DNA of 64,000 nucleotides from positions 1 to 64,000 of the forward strand of contig NZ_LWCS01000027.1 in assembly GCF_001650495.1 (NCBI RefSeq), in the 5' to 3' direction. Each line of letters begins with the position of its first letter. The first letter of the stretch is position 1. The notes beneath the pieces are model-generated. The model did no database searches. It was not told where the DNA came from and saw only the letters and a list, made by a program, of their open reading frames with translations. A program made the position numbers and the translations under genes. Of this stretch, positions 1-10,508 are shown one piece after another. This stretch comes from Mycolicibacterium iranicum (GTDB taxonomy: Bacteria > Actinomycetota > Actinomycetes > Mycobacteriales > Mycobacteriaceae).

Positions 1-1
1 G

Positions 2-2356
2 GGTGGTCCACGGCCGGGCGGGTCCAAGCCCTCGCCGCGGACCCCGCGCGTCGGTAACAACCCCTTCTCGTCTCAGCAGCCGGTCGAGCGTCCGGCCCCG
101 AGGCCCCAGGCTGGTCCCGGCGGTCCGCGACCCGGACCCGGCGCGGGCGGTCCCCGTCCCGGTGGCGGTCCCCGTCCCGGTGCGACGCCGGGCAGCATGC
201 CGCCGCGTCCCGGTGGCGGTCCCCGTCCGGGTGGCGGTCCCCGCCCCGGTGGCGGTCCCCGTCCCGGTGGCGGTCCTCGCCCCGGCCCGGGCGGCGTCGG
301 TCGTCCCGGTGGTGGCGGCGGTGGCAACTACCGCGGAGGCGGCGCTGGTGGCGGCGGTGGAGCTCCGGCTGGTGGCGGCGGTTTCAGAGGTCGCCCAGGT
401 GGCGGTGGCGGCGGTGGACGTCCCGGTCAGCGCGGTGGCGCAGCGGGCGCGTTCGGCCGTCCCGGTGGCGCCCCGAAGCGCGGCCGTAAGTCGAAGCGCG
501 CGAAAAGGGCCGAATACGAGAACATGCAGGCCCCGGTTGTCGGTGGCGTGCGGTTGCCGCACGGCAACGGCGAGACGATCCGGCTGGCGCGCGGCGCCTC
601 GCTGTCCGACTTCGCCGACAAGATCAATGCCAACCCGGCGTCGCTGGTGCAGGCGCTGTTCAACCTCGGCGAGATGGTGACCGCGACGCAGTCCGTCGGC
701 GACGAGACCCTCGAGCTGCTGGGCAGCGAGATGAATTACGTCGTTCAGGTCGTCTCCCCGGAGGACGAGGACCGCGAGCTGCTGCAGTCGTTCGACCTGT
801 CCTACGGCGAGGACGAGGGCGGCGAAGAGGACCTCGAGTTCCGACCGCCGGTCGTCACCGTCATGGGTCACGTCGACCACGGCAAGACCCGACTGCTGGA
901 CACGATCCGTAACGCCACCGTCCGTGAGGGTGAGGCCGGCGGCATCACCCAGCACATCGGTGCCTACCAGGTCACCGTCGACCTCGACGGGACCGAGCGG
1001 CCTATCACGTTCATCGACACCCCGGGTCACGAGGCTTTCACCGCCATGCGTGCCCGCGGCGCGAAGGCCACCGACATCGCGATCCTGGTCGTGGCCGCCG
1101 ATGACGGCGTCATGCCGCAGACGGTGGAAGCGGTCAACCACGCGCAGGCGGCCGATGTGCCGATCGTGGTGGCGGTCAACAAGATCGACAAGGAAGGCGC
1201 CGACCCGGCCAAGATCCGCGGTCAGCTCACCGAATACGGGCTGGTGCCCGAGGAGTACGGCGGCGACACGATGTTCGTCGACATCTCGGCCAAGGCCGGC
1301 ACCAACATCGAACAGCTGCTCGAAGCGGTCATCCTGACCGCCGACGCGTCGCTGGACCTGCGGGCAAATCCCGACATGGAGGCCCAGGGCGTGGCGATCG
1401 AGGCGCACCTGGACCGCGGCCGCGGTCCGGTGGCGACCGTGCTCATCCAGCGCGGCACGCTGCACGTCGGCGACTCGGTCGTCGCAGGCGACGCCTACGG
1501 CCGTGTGCGCCGAATGGTCGACGAGCATGGCGAGGATGTCAGCGAGGCGCTGCCGTCGCGTCCCGTGCAGGTCATCGGCTTCACGTCGGTGCCCGGTGCC
1601 GGTGACAACTTCCTCGTCGTCGACGAGGATCGCATCGCACGCCAGATCGCCGACCGCCGCAGCGCCCGTAAGCGCAACGCGATGGCGGCCCGCACCCGCA
1701 AGCGGATCAGCCTGGAAGATCTGGATTCGGCGCTGAAGGAAACCAGCCAGCTGAACCTGATCCTCAAGGGCGACAACTCGGGCACCGTCGAAGCGCTGGA
1801 GGAGGCTCTGCTCGGAATCCAGGTCGACGACGAGGTGGAACTGCGGGTCATCGACCGCGGCGTCGGTGGCGTCACCGAAACCAACGTCAATCTGGCGTCG
1901 GCCTCTGATGCGATCATCATCGGCTTCAACGTCCGCGCCGAGGGCAAGGCCACGGAGCTGGCCAACCGCGAGGGCGTGGAGATCCGGTACTACTCGGTGA
2001 TCTACCAGGCGATCGACGAGATCGAGAGTGCGCTCAAGGGCATGCTGAAGCCGATCTACGAAGAGAGGGAACTCGGCCGCGCCGAGATCCGGGCGATCTT
2101 CCGGTCGAGCAAAGTCGGCAACATCGCCGGTTGCCTCGTCCAGTCGGGCATCATGCGGCGCAACGCCAAGGCCCGCCTGCTGCGCGACAACGTCGTGGTG
2201 GCCGAGAACCTCACCATCTCATCGCTGCGGCGGGAGAAGGACGATGTCACCGAGGTCCGCGACGGCTACGAGTGCGGCCTGACGCTGACCTACTCCGACA
2301 TCAAGGAGGGCGACGTCATCGAGACGTACGAGCTCGTCGAAAAGGAGCGCGTCTAG
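2..2356 (+). CDS. infB: Translation initiation factor IF-2, 5' end outside window
   Basis: IF-2 is the GTPase that delivers initiator fMet-tRNA to the 30S subunit and promotes 70S joining. The reading frame is open from base 2, so the start codon lies upstream of the window; 784 residues are visible. The first ~170 are Gly/Pro/Arg-rich low complexity, typical of actinobacterial IF-2 but long. The G domain begins at the G1 motif GHVDHGKT (nt 865-888), followed by the G3 motif DTPGH and the G4 motif NKID, then the C-terminal beta-barrel domains ending in a conserved [12 protein letters not shown] tail. It is followed after one base by rbfA, and the rbfA ribosome binding site (AAGGAG) lies inside the infB 3' end, so the two are translationally linked. 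Confidence 0.97.
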   Translation, partial: GGPRPGGSKPSPRTPRVGNNPFSSQQPVERPAPRPQAGPGGPRPGPGAGGPRPGGGPRPGATPGSMPPRPGGGPRPGGGPRPGGGPRPGGGPRPGPGGVGRPGGGGGGNYRGGGAGGGGGAPAGGGGFRGRPGGGGGGGRPGQRGGAAGAFGRPGGAPKRGRKSKRAKRAEYENMQAPVVGGVRLPHGNGETIRLARGASLSDFADKINANPASLVQALFNLGEMVTATQSVGDETLELLGSEMNYVVQVVSPEDEDRELLQSFDLSYGEDEGGEEDLEFRPPVVTVMGHVDHGKTRLLDTIRNATVREGEAGGITQHIGAYQVTVDLDGTERPITFIDTPGHEAFTAMRARGAKATDIAILVVAADDGVMPQTVEAVNHAQAADVPIVVAVNKIDKEGADPAKIRGQLTEYGLVPEEYGGDTMFVDISAKAGTNIEQLLEAVILTADASLDLRANPDMEAQGVAIEAHLDRGRGPVATVLIQRGTLHVGDSVVAGDAYGRVRRMVDEHGEDVSEALPSRPVQVIGFTSVPGAGDNFLVVDEDRIARQIADRRSARKRNAMAARTRKRISLEDLDSALKETSQLNLILKGDNSGTVEALEEALLGIQVDDEVELRVIDRGVGGVTETNVNLASASDAIIIGFNVRAEGKATELANREGVEIRYYSVIYQAIDEIESALKGMLKPIYEERELGRAEIRAIFRSSKVGNIAGCLVQSGIMRRNAKARLLRDNVVVAENLTISSLRREKDDVTEVRDGYECGLTLTYSDIKEGDVIETYELVEKERV
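146..283 (+). repeat. 18-bp coding repeats in infB N-terminal region
   Basis: An 18-bp unit, GGTGGCGGTCCCCGTCCC with small variants, encodes GGGPRP-type hexapeptides. Four units are in direct tandem at 212-283, one more sits at 161-178, and a partial copy is at 146-160. The array is in frame with infB. Third-position variation between units suggests the peptide composition is maintained and the units are not fresh copies. Such arrays may expand or contract by slippage. Confidence 0.85.
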
Positions 2357-2357
2357 C

Positions 2358-5143
<2,786 letters not shown>

Positions 5144-5146
5144 CGG

Positions 5147-5767
5147 TCAGGATTTGCGCGCGACTGCCGCAGCACTGACCGCCCACACCGCTCTACGGCC
5201 TTCGCGGCGGTCCGCGATGTCGACGTCGACCATGCCGGTCGAACGGCACAGGGCTGCAAAGGCTTCTGCTTGACGCAGGGTCCAGCCGTGGCTCGCGACA
5301 CCGGTGGCATCGGGGGGCGACTGACGTTCGACGGCCAGTAGCCTTCCGCCCGGCGCCAGCACACGCTGCGCTTCGACAATTCCGGCGGAGACGTCCTGCC
5401 AGTGGTGCACCGTGGCAAGGGCCCACACGACGGTCGCGGAGCTGTCGGCGACGGGGAGCGCTTCGGCGCTGCCTCGGGCCCAGCAGATCCCTGTGTGCCG
5501 GCGTGTGACGAGCCGCGCGACGCGCAGCATGGACGCCGACGGATCGACCCCGGTGACCCGCGCGCCCCTGCCTGCTGCCACCCGGGCCGCGGTGCCGGGA
5601 CCGCAGCCGATGTCGACGAGGTGGTCACCGGCGCCGATGCCGGTGAGCTTCGCGGCGAGATTGGCGCCGGGCCGGCCGGTCAGCAGGAACATCAGGGCGA
5701 ACAGCGAGCCTGTCACGCCGGAGAAGCCGGGATGGTCAGCGTGATGATTGACGGCGAGAGCATTCAT
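5147..5767 (-). CDS. Class I SAM-dependent methyltransferase
   Basis: The 206-residue protein has a Rossmann-type methyltransferase fold with motif I VDIGCGPGT (residues ~51-59), motif II VTGVDPSA and a post-motif VVWALATVHHW, like UbiE/COQ5-type small-molecule methyltransferases. The acceptor cannot be deduced. It is divergent from the MerR gene, and a MerR-type promoter (TTGACT, 19-bp spacer containing TTCAA-N6-TTGAA) points toward it. The predicted transcription start falls at or next to the ATG, so the mRNA may be leaderless. It is probably the direct target of the MerR regulator. Confidence 0.85.
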   Translation of the reverse strand: MNALAVNHHADHPGFSGVTGSLFALMFLLTGRPGANLAAKLTGIGAGDHLVDIGCGPGTAARVAAGRGARVTGVDPSASMLRVARLVTRRHTGICWARGSAEALPVADSSATVVWALATVHHWQDVSAGIVEAQRVLAPGGRLLAVERQSPPDATGVASHGWTLRQAEAFAALCRSTGMVDVDIADRREGRRAVWAVSAAAVARKS

Positions 5768-5774
5768 GGTGACG

Positions 5775-5805
5775 ACCTTGCCGGTTCAAGGCGGGTTGAA
5801 GTCAA
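5775..5805 (-). promoter_or_regulatory. MerR-type promoter with central dyad
   Basis: On the minus strand TTGACT (5805-5800) is followed by a 19-bp spacer and a weak -10 (5780-5775). The spacer holds the dyad TTCAA-N6-TTGAA (5785-5800). An over-long 19-bp spacer containing the operator dyad is the hallmark of promoters activated by MerR-family DNA distortion. It lies between the methyltransferase gene and the merR-like gene. Confidence 0.65.
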
Positions 5806-5813
5806 ATGAGGGA

Positions 5814-6245
5814 ATGAATCTGATCCCGATCGGCGAGGCCGCCGCCCGACTGAAGATGACGGCCTCGGCGTTGCGTTACTACGACGAGAGGGGGCTCGTC
5901 CGGCCGAGGTCGAGAAAGTCAGGCCGGCGGATGTATGGCCGAGAAGAGCTGCGCCGCTTGGCGTTCCTGAAGATCGTGCACCGCCTGGGGCTGCCGCTGG
6001 ACACGGCGGCGGCGGTCCTGGATGCACCGGGCGGACAGTGGCGCGGAAGCGTGCGCGAGCAGATCGCGGAGCTGGACAGGGTCATCGGGCAGGCCAGGGC
6101 GGCTCAGCAGTTCCTGACCCATGCGCTGAACTGTCCGACTGATCATCCGGCACGCGAGTGCCCGACGATGACGGGTGCGCTGGATCGTCTGGTTGCCGGG
6201 ATGCCGGTAGAGGAGCTGGCCGCCGAGCAGTCAGGCGAGAGCTGA
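5814..6245 (+). CDS. MerR-family transcriptional regulator
   Basis: 143 residues: a winged-helix DNA-binding domain (IGEAAARLKMTASALRYYDERGL at residues ~5-27, then RMYGREELRRL), a dimerisation helix (EQIAELDRVIGQARAAQQFL) and a short C-terminal effector tail with two cysteines (NCPTDHPARECPT). The two cysteines could bind a thiol-reactive or metal effector, but the CXXC cluster of SoxR is absent. ATG 5814 is chosen because the helix-turn-helix begins right after it and GAGGGA lies just upstream; in-frame codons further upstream would cover the shared operator. Confidence 0.88.
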   Translation: MNLIPIGEAAARLKMTASALRYYDERGLVRPRSRKSGRRMYGREELRRLAFLKIVHRLGLPLDTAAAVLDAPGGQWRGSVREQIAELDRVIGQARAAQQFLTHALNCPTDHPARECPTMTGALDRLVAGMPVEELAAEQSGES

Positions 6246-6327
6246 TCCGTGTCGCAGCGAGCGCGCGCATCTGCACACGACACACGGGGAAAGTAGGTGC
6301 AGACACGCGCGTTCGCGGTGCGACGAA

Positions 6328-7167
6328 TCATTCTCCGGCGGAGGAACTTCCGAGGAGATCACGCACCCGGTTGGCGACGGTGATGAACTCCGGGCGTTCC
6401 ATGGTCTCGGCGTAGTCGCGCTCGGCGGGCAACTCGACGTCGAGCGTCTCGACGATGCGGCCCGGCCGCGGGCTCATCACGACGACCCGGTTGGCGAGGT
6501 AGACCGCCTCGGCGACCGAGTGGGTCACCAGCACCACCGTGGTGCCGGTTTCACGCCAGATGCGGTGCAGTTCGACATTCATCTTCTCACGGGTGAGCGC
6601 GTCAAGAGCGCCGAACGGTTCGTCCATCAGCAGTACCCGCGGCTGGTGCAGGAGTGCTCGACACAGCGAAACACGTTGCTGCATACCGCCGGACAGTTCG
6701 TGCGGCAGTGCGTTCTCGAAACCGGTGAGGCCGGTCATCTCGATCAGCTCGTCGCACCGCCGCTGCGCCGACTGCCGGGGCATGCCCCGCATCTCGGCCT
6801 GCAGCAGGATGTTCTTGCGCACCGAACGCCATTCCAGCAGTGCGGCGCGCTGAAACACGTAGCCGATCTCGCGTTGCGGGCCCCGCACCTTCTTGCCCCG
6901 CAGCAGCACGTCGCCCGCGGTGGCATCGGTAAGGCCCGCGACGACCTTCAGCAGCGTCGATTTGCCGCAGCCCGACGGGCCCGCGATAGAGACGAACTCG
7001 CCGTCGGCGACCTGGAGGTCGATGTCGTCGAGCGCGGTGACGTCGGCCCGCTTCGAGGAGAAACGCACGGTCAGGTTCTCGATCCTGATGGCCGAGGAAC
7101 TCAGCGAGGTGTCCACGGAGGTCGTGCCTGTTCCCTGCGGGGTGATGGTGGCAGTGGTCATGTCCAT
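6328..7167 (-). CDS. ABC transporter ATP-binding protein, SsuB/TauB/ThiZ type
   Basis: The 279-residue cytoplasmic ATPase has Walker A GPSGCGKST, Q-loop FQRAALLEW, signature LSGGMQQR, Walker B VLLMDEPF and switch histidine VTHSVAEA. The subfamily (nitrate/sulfonate/taurine/HMP importers) is indicated by the EPFGALDALTR segment. It is the last gene of a three-gene operon (permease, binding protein, ATPase) and follows the binding-protein gene by six bases, with AGGAG before the ATG. The import substrate is unknown. Co-regulation with the LacI/Gfo-Idh genes upstream is predicted from a shared operator. Confidence 0.93.
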   Translation of the reverse strand: MDMTTATITPQGTGTTSVDTSLSSSAIRIENLTVRFSSKRADVTALDDIDLQVADGEFVSIAGPSGCGKSTLLKVVAGLTDATAGDVLLRGKKVRGPQREIGYVFQRAALLEWRSVRKNILLQAEMRGMPRQSAQRRCDELIEMTGLTGFENALPHELSGGMQQRVSLCRALLHQPRVLLMDEPFGALDALTREKMNVELHRIWRETGTTVVLVTHSVAEAVYLANRVVVMSPRPGRIVETLDVELPAERDYAETMERPEFITVANRVRDLLGSSSAGE

Positions 7168-7173
7168 GTTCTC

Positions 7174-8208
7174 CTACTGCTGGCCTTCGGGGGTGAAGGA
7201 CGAATCCCAATACTCGGCAGGCTCTTTCGCGCCCTGGAGCACGCCGGCCTCGTTGAGGGTGGCAATGGTGGTCTTCCAGTCCTCCTCGGAATTGGTGCCC
7301 GGGGCCTGCTCGGCGGTGGCGGGCGTCGACAGCAGCGGGATGGTCTGCTGCCACTGCTGCAGGAGCACCTCACGTGGCGGCATCTGCGGGTCCTTGCCCA
7401 CCATCGCGTCGACGGCGGCTTCTGGATTGTCCACCGCGGCGGCGTACGCCTCGCTGGTGGCGTCCAGCATCGACTGCACCAGTGCGGAGTTGTCGGAGAT
7501 GGTGGCGGTGTTGGCGATCAGCCCGTTGCTGAAGAAGTTCAGCCCGGCATCGGAGTAGCGCAGGTAGCGCACCTCGCGGCCGCTCTTGTCGGCGATGGTC
7601 GGGCCCTGATCGTGGGCGAACCCGATGAGCCCGTCGACACGGCCGGACAGCATCGCGGCCATCTTGCCCGCGGCGTCGAGACTCTGCTGGGTGACCTGCT
7701 CCTCGGGGACGCCCACCTTGTTCAGGTAGATCGGGAACGTCGTGGTGGGGGCGTCGCCGGCAGAGACCGCGATGGTTCTACCCACGAGGTCCTGCGGGTT
7801 CTCGATGCCGGAGTCGGCGAACACCTGCACCGCCGACGGCGTGGTCTGCAGGAAGACGCCCGCGCTCTTGACCTTCACACCCTTGTCGATGTTGCTCAGC
7901 ACGGCGGGGGTGTCGGCCCAGCCGAAGTCGACCTGCTGGGAGCCGACTGCCTGGACGGTTTTGGTGGAACCCTGGCCCGCGTCGATGGTCAGGTCGATAC
8001 CGTGCTTGGCGAAGATTCCTTCTTGCACACCGTAGTAGAACGGGGCGTGCTCGCCGTAGGGGTACCAGTTCAGCATCAGAGTTGCCGGAGCGGTGGAACC
8101 GTCTGCGGCGGGACTGTTTTCGCTGCCGCTACCGCCACAGGCGGACAGCGTGAGCATGGCAGCGGTGGCGGCTACAGCGACGGCGGCTGCGCGGCGACGG
8201 GTGAACAT
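7174..8208 (-). CDS. NMT1/THI5-like ABC substrate-binding lipoprotein
   Basis: A 344-residue extracellular solute-binding protein. The N-terminus has an arginine-rich start, hydrophobic stretch and lipobox LSAC (Cys ~26), so it should be a membrane-anchored lipoprotein. The mature N-terminus (LMLNWYPYGEHAPFYYG) and the QVDFGWADTP motif match the NMT1/SsuA superfamily that binds thiamine precursors, sulfonates, nitrate or other small organics. The ligand is not assigned. ATG 8208 is preceded by AGGAG with proper spacing; the frame extends further upstream but only across the permease gene. Middle gene of the transporter operon. Confidence 0.92.
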   Translation of the reverse strand: MFTRRRAAAVAVAATAAMLTLSACGGSGSENSPAADGSTAPATLMLNWYPYGEHAPFYYGVQEGIFAKHGIDLTIDAGQGSTKTVQAVGSQQVDFGWADTPAVLSNIDKGVKVKSAGVFLQTTPSAVQVFADSGIENPQDLVGRTIAVSAGDAPTTTFPIYLNKVGVPEEQVTQQSLDAAGKMAAMLSGRVDGLIGFAHDQGPTIADKSGREVRYLRYSDAGLNFFSNGLIANTATISDNSALVQSMLDATSEAYAAAVDNPEAAVDAMVGKDPQMPPREVLLQQWQQTIPLLSTPATAEQAPGTNSEEDWKTTIATLNEAGVLQGAKEPAEYWDSSFTPEGQQ

Positions 8209-8234
8209 CAGCGTTTCTCCTAGTATTCGGGGGG

Positions 8235-9116
8235 TCAGGCGGCGGTGCTGGCGGAATTGGTGGTGCGGCGCGAGGAATGCCACGGGATGAGCAGCTTCTC
8301 GGCGATCTCGATGATCGCGAAGAGCACGATGCCCAGAAGCGACATGATGATGAGTGCAGCGAATAACATTGCGGTGTCGACGTTTCCGTTCGCCTGCAAG
8401 ATGACGTAGCCGAGACCTTCGTTGGCGCCGACGAACTCGCCGACCACCGCGCCGGTGACCGCGAGGGTCGCGGCGACCTTCAGGCCCGACACCAGTTGGG
8501 GGAGTGACGCGGGGAAGCGGATCTTCATGAACGTCTTGAACCGGCTCGCTCCCATCGTGGAGGTCAGCTCCAGAATCTCGGGATCGACCGAGCGAAGGCC
8601 GGCCAGGCCCGAGATGACGATCGGGAAGAATGCCATCAACACTGCGACGAGGATTTTCGGCGACGGCCCGAATCCCAGCCACACGACGAACAGCGGCGCG
8701 ATGGCGATCTTCGGGATGACCTGTGCGAACAGGATCAGAGGGTAGACCGTCTTCTCCAGGTTGACCGAGTACATCATGACCACGGCGACGAAGACGCCGA
8801 AGACGGCGGCGATGATGAAGCCCAGCACTGTCTCCCACGTGGTGACCCAGGTGTGCTGCATGAGGTAGGCGGCGTTGGCCTGGGTGGTCGCCCAGGTGTC
8901 GGCGGGCGACGGCAGGATGTAGGGCGCGACGAGTTCGTTCTCAGTGACTGCCCACCACGCAGCGGTGAGCACGACGACGAGGGTGATGGGCCGCCAAAGG
9001 GCGGACGCGGTGCGTCGCGGGGAGAACGACGGACGCCACCCGCGTCTCGTTCGGGATGAGGCCGGAGGTGGCGCCGGCGAGGAGGGGCGCACGCCGGCCG
9101 ATGCGGTTACCGCCAT
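8235..9116 (-). CDS. ABC transporter permease, SsuC/TauC type
   Basis: 293 residues with a basic, proline-rich cytoplasmic N-terminus of ~40 residues and about six membrane segments. The BPD_transp_1 domain carries the EAA-type loop (ELTSTMGASRFKTFMKIRFPASLPQLVSGL), which contacts the ATPase. It is the promoter-proximal gene of the transporter operon. A strong promoter and a LacI-type operator lie just upstream, at 9162-9217. Confidence 0.92.
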   Translation of the reverse strand: MAVTASAGVRPSSPAPPPASSRTRRGWRPSFSPRRTASALWRPITLVVVLTAAWWAVTENELVAPYILPSPADTWATTQANAAYLMQHTWVTTWETVLGFIIAAVFGVFVAVVMMYSVNLEKTVYPLILFAQVIPKIAIAPLFVVWLGFGPSPKILVAVLMAFFPIVISGLAGLRSVDPEILELTSTMGASRFKTFMKIRFPASLPQLVSGLKVAATLAVTGAVVGEFVGANEGLGYVILQANGNVDTAMLFAALIIMSLLGIVLFAIIEIAEKLLIPWHSSRRTTNSASTAA

Positions 9117-9142
9117 GGGAATGTCCTAATGGTCGCGGTTGC

Positions 9143-9158
9143 TCGGGTGATCACCCGA
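9143..9158. promoter_or_regulatory. Perfect 16-bp palindrome in transporter leader
   Basis: TCGGGTGATCACCCGA is self-complementary over all 16 bases. It lies in the predicted 5' leader of the permease gene, three bases from the LacI-type site. It could be a second regulator's operator or an RNA hairpin. No cognate regulator is assigned. Confidence 0.6.
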
Positions 9159-9161
9159 TTG

Positions 9162-9175
9162 GGAATGCGCTTTCC
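9162..9175. promoter_or_regulatory. Predicted LacI-family operator, transporter side
   Basis: GGAATGCGCTTTCC is a 14-bp near-palindrome with the central GCGC common in LacI-family sites. The exact reverse complement occurs at 10374-10387, before the Gfo/Idh operon. It sits about 6-19 bases downstream of the predicted transcription start of the permease promoter, a position expected to repress. Confidence 0.8.
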
Positions 9176-9187
9176 GAAGCAGTTCCG

Positions 9188-9217
9188 ACGATAACGTGAC
9201 CCAGCGCACACTGTCAA
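9188..9217 (-). promoter_or_regulatory. Predicted SigA promoter of the transporter operon
   Basis: On the minus strand TTGACA (9217-9212), an 18-bp spacer and TATCGT (9193-9188) form a good housekeeping promoter. The expected start near 9181 is immediately followed by the operator at 9175-9162. Confidence 0.7.
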
Positions 9218-9249
9218 CGGTCCGGCGACGAGCGCCATGTCTGCGCAGT

Positions 9250-10275
9250 TCAGGACAGTCTTGTGCTGTCCCGCAGAATGACTGTGCCCGGCACCCGCTC
9301 CCGCAGATCGTCGGAGTCGAGGCGCAGCGCGAGGTCGACCGCCCGGGCACCGATCTCCTCCAGCGGCAGTGCGACGGTGGACAGGCTCGGGGTGTGATCG
9401 CGCAGCGTGGGGATGTCGTCGAAGCCGGCGATGCAGACGTCCCGGGGCACGCTCAGGCCCATCTCGCGCCACGCGGCGATCGCGCCGATCGCCATGACGT
9501 CGGTGACGGCGAAGACGCACGGTGGCGTGCTCCCGGAGTTCGGCGTGAGCTGCAAGGCCGCGGCCAACCGGTGCGCCGCGGAGTAGCCGCCGTCGCGGGT
9601 GAAGTTCCCGGACACCTCGACCATGGGGGTGAGCCCGCGTCTGCCGAGCGCCTCGACGAATCCGTTGCGGCGGTCCACCGAGGTGCGAATGCTCGCGGGG
9701 CCGCCGATCACGGCGAACTCGGTATGACCCGCAGCGACCAGAGAATCCGCCAACTCTGCTGAAGCAAAATGATTTTCGGGCTCAACTGCGCTGCCGAAGG
9801 CCAGCGGCTGGCCGATCACGACCACCCGGCCGCCGTTGGTGCGGTAGCGGCCGAACTCGCCTTCGAGTTCTCGGTCCAGGTGCCCGCTCTGCCGCGAACC
9901 GGCGAGCACGATCGCATCCGCGCGGTGGGCGATGAACGTGCTGACCGATTCTCGTTCGATGTCGAAATCGCGGTCCGTGCTGGCCAACAGCACCTGCTTG
10001 CGCGCCGTTCTGGCGGCGCTCTGAACTCCGCGCACTATCGAGGAGAAGTACGGGTCGGCGATGTCGTGCACGATCAACCCGAGCAGGCCGGTGGAGGCCC
10101 GGGCCAGGGCCTGAGCCTGTGCGTTGGGCACGTAGCCGAGCTCGCGCGCGGCGGCGCGGACGCGGTCGGCGACACCTTCGCCGGGGATCCGCGTCGATCC
10201 GTTCAGCACCCGTGAGGCGGTGGCCTGGGACACGCCGGCGCGTGCAGCGACATCCTGAAGTGTTACCGCTGGCAT
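9250..10275 (-). CDS. LacI-family transcriptional regulator
   Basis: A 341-residue repressor with an N-terminal LacI helix-turn-helix (TLQDVAARAGVSQATASRVLNG, residues ~4-25), hinge-helix region (NAQAQALARAS) and a periplasmic-binding-protein-like effector domain ending in VPGTVILRDST. ATG 10275 is chosen because the HTH starts four residues later; upstream in-frame codons would add a non-family extension. It lies between the transporter operon and the divergent Gfo/Idh operon. Identical palindromes in both target promoters suggest it controls both. The ligand is probably a sugar or sugar-like compound, but this is inference. Confidence 0.93.
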   Translation of the reverse strand: MPAVTLQDVAARAGVSQATASRVLNGSTRIPGEGVADRVRAAARELGYVPNAQAQALARASTGLLGLIVHDIADPYFSSIVRGVQSAARTARKQVLLASTDRDFDIERESVSTFIAHRADAIVLAGSRQSGHLDRELEGEFGRYRTNGGRVVVIGQPLAFGSAVEPENHFASAELADSLVAAGHTEFAVIGGPASIRTSVDRRNGFVEALGRRGLTPMVEVSGNFTRDGGYSAAHRLAAALQLTPNSGSTPPCVFAVTDVMAIGAIAAWREMGLSVPRDVCIAGFDDIPTLRDHTPSLSTVALPLEEIGARAVDLALRLDSDDLRERVPGTVILRDSTRLS

Positions 10276-10344
10276 TAGTGCTGCTCCCACCGTCGCAAAG
10301 GTCGCTCTCCGCCGTGGACCGGACGCAGTCGGCATGTTCTGGGG

Positions 10345-10373
10345 TTGACCGCCACGCCGTGACAGCTTACCGT
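10345..10373 (+). promoter_or_regulatory. Predicted promoter of the Gfo/Idh operon
   Basis: TTGACC (10345-10350), a 17-bp spacer and TACCGT (10368-10373) precede the Gfo/Idh gene. The operator palindrome begins at the base after the -10, so repressor binding would block initiation. Confidence 0.55.
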
Positions 10374-10387
10374 GGAAAGCGCATTCC
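10374..10387. promoter_or_regulatory. Predicted LacI-family operator, catabolic side
   Basis: GGAAAGCGCATTCC is the exact reverse complement of the site at 9162-9175. On the plus strand both sites are followed by GAAG. It covers the predicted start point of the Gfo/Idh operon and lies 98 bases upstream of the lacI start codon, so autoregulation is also possible. Confidence 0.8.
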
Positions 10388-10508
10388 GAAGTGCTGATAC
10401 CGCGCATCTCGTCGCTGAGATGTCCGCGGTTCAGGTCAACCCGTCAGCACTTGCCGCGCGCCCGGACCCTCGTGAGCCGGCCCGGCTTCCAGACAAGGAC
10501 ATTCCCCG

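Noticed and set aside
6520..8223. Plus-strand open frame of 567 codons across the transporter genes
   Set aside because: Antisense to a complete, motif-bearing ABC operon; composition is His/Arg/Gly-rich and lacks recognisable domains.
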